Of a stretch of DNA of 32,205 nt, positions 27,592-32,205 are shown in pieces. A program made the position numbers and the translations under genes. Every line of letters begins with the position of its first letter. Within the stretch, counting starts at the first letter, position 1. Below the pieces are notes generated by a model. It made no database searches. It saw only the letters and a program-made list of their open reading frames with translations, and was not told where the DNA came from. Source of the DNA: an uncultured Thiodictyon sp. (GTDB taxonomy: Bacteria > Pseudomonadota > Gammaproteobacteria > Chromatiales > Chromatiaceae); the NCBI GenBank assembly GCA_903837595.1, contig CAILVI010000506.1, positions 1 through 32,205 on the forward strand, read 5' to 3'.

Positions 27592-27861
27592 GGTTGTTGC
27601 TCTCAACGGATAGCCCCCAGTCTAGCCGCCGCCCCGGGGATCGCGGCCGGCCCCGTGCGGCGACGCAACCGCCCGGGACCGGACATTGCCAGTGTACCCG
27701 CTTCCGCCAGCGGGGTGTAATGCCGCGCCGCGGATGGCCCGCCCAATGCCTGCCGCGGCGGGTCAATGGATGGGTGCGTTGGCCCAGCGTTCGGGCTAGA
27801 GTTATCATCGTTGGGACCTCCAAGCCCCCCAGTGCATGCCCATCAGAGCGGGATCACCCAG

Positions 27862-28260
27862 ATGAGTCCAACCCCCTGTACCCGAAGCCCGGATCCCGCA
27901 ACCGGTGGCGCGCGCCCCCGCCCGGGCGTCGCGTGGGTCATCGCCGCGGCCCTCCTGCTGACGCTTGCGGGCTGCGCGCAACTCGCGAGCACCAGCCAGC
28001 GCATCAGCAAGCAGGTCGCGGAGGCCCCCTGCGTCGGTCGCTGCCGCGAAACCAAAGATCGCTGCGACGACAACGCCCGTTTCGAGTACCAACAGTGCCA
28101 GGCCGGCTACAACACCGCCCAACGCGATTACCGCCGGTGCAACACCGCAGACTGGGACCCATGCGGCTACCCCTGGTGGTCGTGCAGCCAGAACCTCTAC
28201 GGCTACTGTACCAATCGCTACCGGGAATGCCGTCTAGCCTGTCGCAGCCCACGGGGCTGA
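27862..28260 (+). CDS. Cysteine-rich lipoprotein of unknown function (132 aa)
   Basis: The N-terminus has a long polar lead, then the hydrophobic stretch VAWVIAAALLLTLAGC with lipobox LAGC. The mature chain has ten further cysteines in about 80 residues. Their order is near mirror-symmetric: CxxxCx6C at the start (CVGRCRETKDRC) and Cx6CxxxC at the end (CTNRYRECRLAC), with four cysteines between. Aromatic residues cluster in the middle (CGYPWWSC). This suggests a compact, disulfide-stapled helical hairpin. The start ATG at 27862 is chosen to give a lipoprotein signal. A hairpin follows the stop. No family is recognised. Confidence 0.7.
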   Translation: MSPTPCTRSPDPATGGARPRPGVAWVIAAALLLTLAGCAQLASTSQRISKQVAEAPCVGRCRETKDRCDDNARFEYQQCQAGYNTAQRDYRRCNTADWDPCGYPWWSCSQNLYGYCTNRYRECRLACRSPRG

Positions 28261-28269
28261 AACGGTTCG

Positions 28270-28293
28270 CGGGCGGTCGCTCACGACCGCCCG
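28270..28293. terminator. GC-rich hairpin after the Cys-rich lipoprotein gene
   Basis: CGGGCGGTCG, loop CTCA, CGACCGCCCG: a perfect 10-bp stem nine bases after the stop codon. There is no T-run, so it is only a possible terminator. A tandem GCTTTCCGGTT pair lies just after it at about 28308-28330. Confidence 0.45.
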
Positions 28294-28422
28294 ACTGACC
28301 GACGGTCGCTTTCCGGTTGCTTTCCGGTTGCCGCGCGTGCTCTATTGTGCAATGCAACAAAGGGCCGGAATACAGTCGCCAGCCCGGCCCTCAGCCCAAC
28401 TGCCGAACCGGCAGGGACCCCC

Positions 28423-29193
28423 ATGTACACACCCACACCCACAGAACACGAGGCGCAACTCGCGGACTCCCGTTTGTCGCCACTGCATCTGCGCATCCGG
28501 CCCTCAGGCCGCACCGACCGCGAGCGTCTGGACCAGTGCTTCCGCACCCTCTCACCCGAATCCAGTCGGCTGCGCTTCTTTGCCACCAAGCGCGCCTTGA
28601 GCGACAAAGAACTCGACTTTTTTTCCGGCGCCGACGGTGGCGAGCATATCGCGCTGGCCGCCATCCGGCTCGACGATCAAGGGCAGGAACTGGAGGCCCT
28701 GGGGTTCGTGCGTTGTGTCCGCCTGGCACCGGGAGGACCCTGCGCCGAGTTCTCCATCACCGTATTGGACGCGCAACAGGGGCAGGGCTTGGGCACCGCC
28801 CTTGCTGAGGCACTGATGCAGGCCGCCCAGGTCGCCGGCATCCGGCAGCTGTGCTTTGAGGTGCTGGCCGACAATATGGCGATGCGCAAGCTCGCCCGCC
28901 GTATGGGCGGGACACCCCGGCGGATGGAGGATGGCACGCTCGAGTTCGACTGCGCCTTGACGCCCGCCCCGGCGCCGACCCCACCGCCGGAGGCAGTCGC
29001 CGCAGCACCGACACCTGCATCGACGCCGCCCCCCTGCAATCCGGGCTGGGTGCTACCCTGGTTCGCCGACCCGCATGATCTGGTCGAGGCTTGGTTCCAC
29101 GGCATCGACCAGACCTTGGGGCTGGCACAACGGGCGCAGACGGGGCTCTTGCGCTGGTGGGGCATCCCTATCCCTGTGGAATACACGCCTTGA
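28423..29193 (+). CDS. GNAT-family acetyltransferase with C-terminal extension (256 aa)
   Basis: Residues ~20-180 form a GNAT fold that transfers an acetyl group from acetyl-CoA. The CoA-binding motif is QQGQGLGTALAEAL (118-131), preceded by EFSITVLDA and followed by the typical CFEVLADNMAMRKLARRMG. The early LRIRPSGRTDRERL and LSPESSRLRFF resemble the domain found in acetyltransferases of the Pat/acyl-CoA-synthetase-linked type. A Pro/Ala-rich linker (181-208) and a short helical tail with WVLPWFADPHDLVEAWF follow; the tail is unusual and might bind a partner or a membrane surface. The start at 28423 has AGGGA at good spacing. The substrate is unknown. Confidence 0.85.
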   Translation: MYTPTPTEHEAQLADSRLSPLHLRIRPSGRTDRERLDQCFRTLSPESSRLRFFATKRALSDKELDFFSGADGGEHIALAAIRLDDQGQELEALGFVRCVRLAPGGPCAEFSITVLDAQQGQGLGTALAEALMQAAQVAGIRQLCFEVLADNMAMRKLARRMGGTPRRMEDGTLEFDCALTPAPAPTPPPEAVAAAPTPASTPPPCNPGWVLPWFADPHDLVEAWFHGIDQTLGLAQRAQTGLLRWWGIPIPVEYTP

Positions 29194-29218
29194 CGCCGCC
29201 TGACTGGAGATAACGAAA

Positions 29219-30202
29219 ATGACACCGCACTGGCGCACCACGCATACCACCTGGTTCAGATCCCTGGCCCCATCCATCGTGTTATCGCTGTGTACGCTGG
29301 CCGCCACCGGGACCCTCGCCGATTTTCAAGCGGGTGTAGCCGCGCACAACCGGCAGGATTATGCGACAGCATTGCGCGAATTTAGTTCAGCCGCCGGGCA
29401 GGGCGATGCCGCCGCGCAATACAACCTCGGCCTCATGTACGCGCAAGGCCAAGGCGTAGCACAGAACAAAAAGCAAGCGGCTGCCTGGTACCGCAAGGCC
29501 GCCGCGCAGGGTCATGCTGCGGCGCAATACAACCTCGGTCTCATGTACAACAACGGCGAAGGCGTGGCACCGGACAAGCAGCAAGCGGTGACCTGGTATG
29601 GCAAGGCCGCCGCGCAGGGCGATGCCGCCGCGCAATTCAACCTCGGCCTCCTGTACTACCACGGCGACGGCGTGGCACAGGACCAGCAGCAAGCGGCGAC
29701 CTGGTTCCGCAAGGCGGCCGAGCAGGGCCATGCCAAGGCGCAACACAACCTCGGTGTCATGTACGAGAACGGGCAAGGCGTGGCACAGGACAAGCAACAA
29801 GCGGCGGCCTGGTACCGCAAGGCCGCCGAGCAGGGCGATGCCGCAGCACAATTCAACCTCGGTCTGCTCTACGAGATCGGCGAAGGCGTGGCACAGGACC
29901 ATCAGCAAGCGGCGACCTGGTACCGCAAGGCCGCCGAGCAGGGCCAAGCCAAAGCGCAATCGAACCTCGGTGTCATGTACGAGAACGGCCGCGGCGTAGT
30001 ACAGGACAAGCAGCAAGCAGCGGTCTGGTACGGCAAGGCCGCCGAGCAGGGCAATGCCGCGGCGCAATTCAGACTCGGTGTCATGTACTACCAGGGTGAA
30101 GGCGTCACCAGGGACCAGCAGCAGGGGCTGACCTGGTTGCGCAAGGCCGCCGCGCAGGGCTTCGCCGAAGCCCAATCGGCACTGAAAGAACTCGGCGAAT
30201 AG
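29219..30202 (+). CDS. Exported Sel1-like repeat protein (327 aa)
   Basis: After a signal peptide (about 1-35, ending near TGTLA) the protein is built of seven complete 36-residue Sel1 repeats and an eighth partial one. Each repeat follows KAAxQGxAxAQxNLGxMYxx then GxGVAxDxxQAxxWYR. Such alpha-solenoids bind proteins in the periplasm or at the surface. The start ATG at 29219 has GGAG ten bases upstream. It lies 25 bases after the acetyltransferase stop, so the two may share a transcript. A frame-shifted stretch after the stop (to 30290) still reads like a Gln/Ala-rich protein tail. Confidence 0.92.
   Translation: MTPHWRTTHTTWFRSLAPSIVLSLCTLAATGTLADFQAGVAAHNRQDYATALREFSSAAGQGDAAAQYNLGLMYAQGQGVAQNKKQAAAWYRKAAAQGHAAAQYNLGLMYNNGEGVAPDKQQAVTWYGKAAAQGDAAAQFNLGLLYYHGDGVAQDQQQAATWFRKAAEQGHAKAQHNLGVMYENGQGVAQDKQQAAAWYRKAAEQGDAAAQFNLGLLYEIGEGVAQDHQQAATWYRKAAEQGQAKAQSNLGVMYENGRGVVQDKQQAAVWYGKAAEQGNAAAQFRLGVMYYQGEGVTRDQQQGLTWLRKAAAQGFAEAQSALKELGE
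29387..30190 (+). repeat. 108-bp tandem repeats encoding Sel1 units
   Basis: The word CGCAAT or a close variant recurs at 29415, 29523, 29631, 29739, 29847, 29955 and 30063, exactly 108 bases apart. Similarity at the DNA level is high between units, especially the fourth to sixth, which suggests recent unit duplication or gene conversion. Confidence 0.9.
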
Positions 30203-30421
30203 CCGCGCCACCCAGCAGCTGCGATACCAGGCGCAACAACCGCAGGCCGACGCTTCAGCGGGCGCCGCCGCCGCGGCGCCGACACCCTAGGGATTTCGAC
30301 GCTCGCTTGCGAACGCCGGCACCGCCAACTTAAGTGTCCTAAGACCTTCCATAGGCCCGCTTCGGCCACCATCTGGTTAAGACCTGGGCCGCTTCGAGCC
30401 CCCAATCCCGAGGAGACAACG

Positions 30422-30634
30422 ATGTCTGACCGAGTGTATAAGCTGGTTGAGGTCGTCGGTACATCCAGCACCGGCACCGATGAGGCCATTCACAATGCCA
30501 TCACCACGGCGGCCAAGACCATCCGGCACATCGACTGGTTCGAGGTTGTCAAGACCAGCGGCCATGTGGTGGACGGTAAGGTCGCCCACTTCCAGGTCAC
30601 CCTGAAGGTCGGCTTCCGGCTCGAAAGTGACTGA
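30422..30634 (+). CDS. Dodecin family flavin-binding protein (70 aa)
   Basis: Dodecins are 12-subunit cages that store or buffer flavins. The whole chain fits the family: VYKLVEVVGTSSTG, then ITTAAKTIRHIDWFEVV with the conserved Trp that stacks on flavin, then KVAHFQVTLKVGFRLE. Length is standard. The start has GAGGAG at good spacing. A CBS-domain gene follows after 38 bases. Confidence 0.95.
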   Translation: MSDRVYKLVEVVGTSSTGTDEAIHNAITTAAKTIRHIDWFEVVKTSGHVVDGKVAHFQVTLKVGFRLESD

Positions 30635-30672
30635 CGCGTGAGGCCGGCCATAGTTGAGATGGAGGAGGAACC

Positions 30673-31101
30673 ATGAAAAGTGTAGCTCACATTCTAAACG
30701 AGAAGGGTAGCCAAGTCTGGTGCATTAGCCCCGCAGCAACCGTCTACGACGCGCTCGCCCTCCTGGCTGACAAGAACGTCGGTGCCCTGCTGGTAACCGA
30801 GACGTCCGGCCCGGTGGGGCTCCTGTCGGAGCGGGATTGCGCCCGTAGCGTGATCCTCAAGGGCCGCACCTCCCGCGACACCCTCGTGCGGGAGATCATG
30901 ACCCACAAAGTCCTGTGCGTCACCCCGGATCAGCCGGTGGAGGAGGCGATGGCACTCATGACCGAGCATCGCGTGCGCCATCTGCCGGTCATCGCGGGGG
31001 GCGCGGTGCTGGGCATGGTCTCCATCGGCGATCTGATCAAATCGGTCATCGCCGAGCAGCAGTTCATCATCACGCAATTGGAGCACTACATCAGCGGGTG
31101 A
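30673..31101 (+). CDS. CBS-domain pair protein (142 aa)
   Basis: The protein is a stand-alone tandem CBS module, a fold that senses adenine nucleotides. The two repeats are visible as TVYDALALLADKNVGALLV with GLLSERDCAR, and PVEEAMALMTEHRVRHLPV with GMVSIGDLIK. The start has a strong GGAGGAGG ribosome binding site. A short helical tail (QQFIITQLEHYIS) is typical of this subgroup. It is probably co-transcribed with dodecin. Confidence 0.93.
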   Translation: MKSVAHILNEKGSQVWCISPAATVYDALALLADKNVGALLVTETSGPVGLLSERDCARSVILKGRTSRDTLVREIMTHKVLCVTPDQPVEEAMALMTEHRVRHLPVIAGGAVLGMVSIGDLIKSVIAEQQFIITQLEHYISG

Positions 31102-31199
31102 GCGACCCCCCATCACCTCAACGTCGGCACGAGGCGGCGCCTGCTTGGCCTATGCGCCGTCATTGCCGAGCGCGACACCGCACCCATCTCCTGTGCGCG

Positions 31200-31718
31200 C
31201 TAGCGCTTGGCCAATAGCGGGTTGTTTGCTGCCAGCAAGTCGATGCTTTCCTGGCTCACCAGGGGCGCACGCAGCAGGCGCGCCAGCCCCGCGCCGCCCT
31301 GCGCCATGATCCGTGAATGATTGCGGATAAACAGCGAGCGGGCGACCGGGGCGATCAGCTTCATCCACCACCGGGTGCTGCGCACCTGCCAATCATAATG
31401 AACGATACTGACCGTGCCTTGGCGAGTGAATTGCCAGCGGCCAACCCCTTCAAGGTCGCCCGCGGCGGCGCCCTCAATAGCCACCAGGTTTTCGATGCGG
31501 GTGACGCGTACCGCGAATACCATGCGATAGGGCAAGGACCCTTTCCAGACATAGCGCCGGACATTGTTGATGCCATCAACATCACCGGCTGCCACCTCTT
31601 CCACCTTCTGGACGCCCGGCCACCAATCCGGCCAGCGCAGGGAATCTTCAATGGCCAGGAATACTTCTTCCAGCGGTGCTTCAATGCGCCAGATCGTCAG
31701 CAAGTGATAGTCCGCCAC
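31200..31718 (-). CDS. SRPBCC-family (START-like) protein (172 aa)
   Basis: The sequence fits the polyketide cyclase/START-like fold, which binds a hydrophobic ligand in a deep cavity: LLTIWRIEAPLEEVFLAIED, then WPDWWPGVQKVEEV, then RRYVWKGSLPYRM and VHYDWQVRSTRWWMK. A helical C-terminus includes NHSRIMAQGGAGLARLL. Length is a little above the family average. The start ATG at 31718 has AGGAGG upstream on the minus strand. The ligand is unknown. It is convergent with the CBS gene. Confidence 0.85.
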   Translation of the reverse strand: MADYHLLTIWRIEAPLEEVFLAIEDSLRWPDWWPGVQKVEEVAAGDVDGINNVRRYVWKGSLPYRMVFAVRVTRIENLVAIEGAAAGDLEGVGRWQFTRQGTVSIVHYDWQVRSTRWWMKLIAPVARSLFIRNHSRIMAQGGAGLARLLRAPLVSQESIDLLAANNPLLAKR

Positions 31719-32105
31719 GGGACCTCCTGCGAGTCCTGCTCGGTGGTAACAGCGCGCCGGCCCGGGTAGTCAGGCGCCGGAAGCGCAAGCTTATCAGGTC
31801 TTGAGAAAATCCGGCAGGCCGGCCTTGAATGGGTTAGGGATGCGTGGCCTTGGGTTGGCGCAGGCGCGACGCTAACCATCTCAGCAAATAACATATTGTT
31901 CATGCTGCCGTTATCCCAGAGCCGACGGCCCTTTGCCCCCCGCAGGTGAAAAAACACTGCGCAATGTTCGTTGGCACACCGACCCAGCCAGACCCCCGCC
32001 CTACCCTCTGAGCCGACTCGAGCGAGAGGGTCACGGGAAGCAGTTGGATCAAGGAAGAATTCGGGCAACCAATGGCATCACCAGACTGTACCCCTGGGAG
32101 AAGGA
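31719..32105. other. Intergenic interval without recognised genes
   Basis: Reading frames on both strands exist but none shows a ribosome binding site together with family resemblance. I see no tRNA-like fold or long inverted repeat. It separates the divergent SRPBCC gene from the partial gene at the right edge. Confidence 0.6.
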
Positions 32106-32205
32106 ATGGTTCCGTACGATGTGTACCTGAAGGGTTATGCCGCATTGAAAGTTGAAGCACCCATCAGCATTCACTTCGAATACGATCTGGGCGGGGCCGA
32201 TACAG
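32106..32205 (+). CDS. Start of an unidentified gene, cut by the window end
   Basis: The ATG at 32106 has GGGAGAAGGA directly upstream and opens MVPYDVYLKGYAALKVEAP, which stays open to the last base. Only 33 codons are visible, so no family can be assigned. Confidence 0.45.
   Translation, partial: MVPYDVYLKGYAALKVEAPISIHFEYDLGGADT

Noticed and set aside
29387-30190. CRISPR or satellite DNA
   Set aside because: The 108-bp periodicity is coding and corresponds exactly to 36-residue Sel1 repeats.
31697-32068. 123-codon minus-strand frame at the right edge
   Set aside because: It overlaps the start region of the SRPBCC gene, lacks a ribosome binding site and shows no recognisable domain.

Overview
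The window is about 32 kb of high-GC DNA from a gammaproteobacterium. The gammaproteobacterial RpoC, the LapB and HldE set, a kaiBC operon and a DsrC/TusE-like protein together suggest a purple sulfur bacterium (Chromatiaceae or close relatives). That placement is inference from gene content and base composition; no marker here fixes the genus.

Layout. (1) 1-3623: the last ~1183 codons of rpoC and a very strong terminator. The rpsL-rpsG-fusA genes that commonly follow rpoC in gammaproteobacteria are absent. (2) 3624-9500: an accessory patch, partly AT-richer, full of palindromic and inverted repeats. It holds an orphan antitoxin-like gene, an unknown membrane protein between copies of one repeat, a small secreted protein, a metallophosphoesterase pseudogene with an internal deletion, and an amidohydrolase. 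(3) 9511-11804: a two-gene operon of an amidinotransferase and a glycerol-dehydrogenase-like enzyme. (4) 11912-16577: a kaiC-kaiB-kaiB-(PAS/GGDEF/EAL) operon, i.e. a Kai timing module tied to a cyclic-di-GMP enzyme. (5) 16663-21910: envelope genes galU, lapB and hldE, a small secreted protein, and a MntA/HepT toxin-antitoxin pair whose first gene overlaps the end of hldE. (6) 22035-25472: a flavodoxin-fold quinone reductase, a DUF2939 protein, cca, and a DsrC/TusE-like protein with an extra N-terminal domain. (7) 25473-32205: a palindrome, a degraded STAND-NTPase fragment, a 2OG-Fe(II) oxygenase, two lipoproteins (one very Cys-rich), a GNAT acetyltransferase, a Sel1-repeat protein, dodecin, a CBS-domain protein, an SRPBCC protein and the start of one more gene.

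How the genes work together. The Kai operon has overlapping or abutting junctions (ATGA between kaiC and kaiB; TAG/GTG between the second kaiB and the GGDEF/EAL gene), so the timing proteins and the c-di-GMP enzyme are probably co-expressed. galU, lapB and hldE all serve lipopolysaccharide and surface-sugar synthesis. MntA/HepT is a self-contained type VII module that appears to ride on hldE expression.

The most notable items are the Kai/c-di-GMP operon, the DsrC-like fusion lacking the C-terminal cysteines, two copies of a 54-nt hairpin with compensatory stem changes, and the inverted-repeat elements around the unknown membrane gene.
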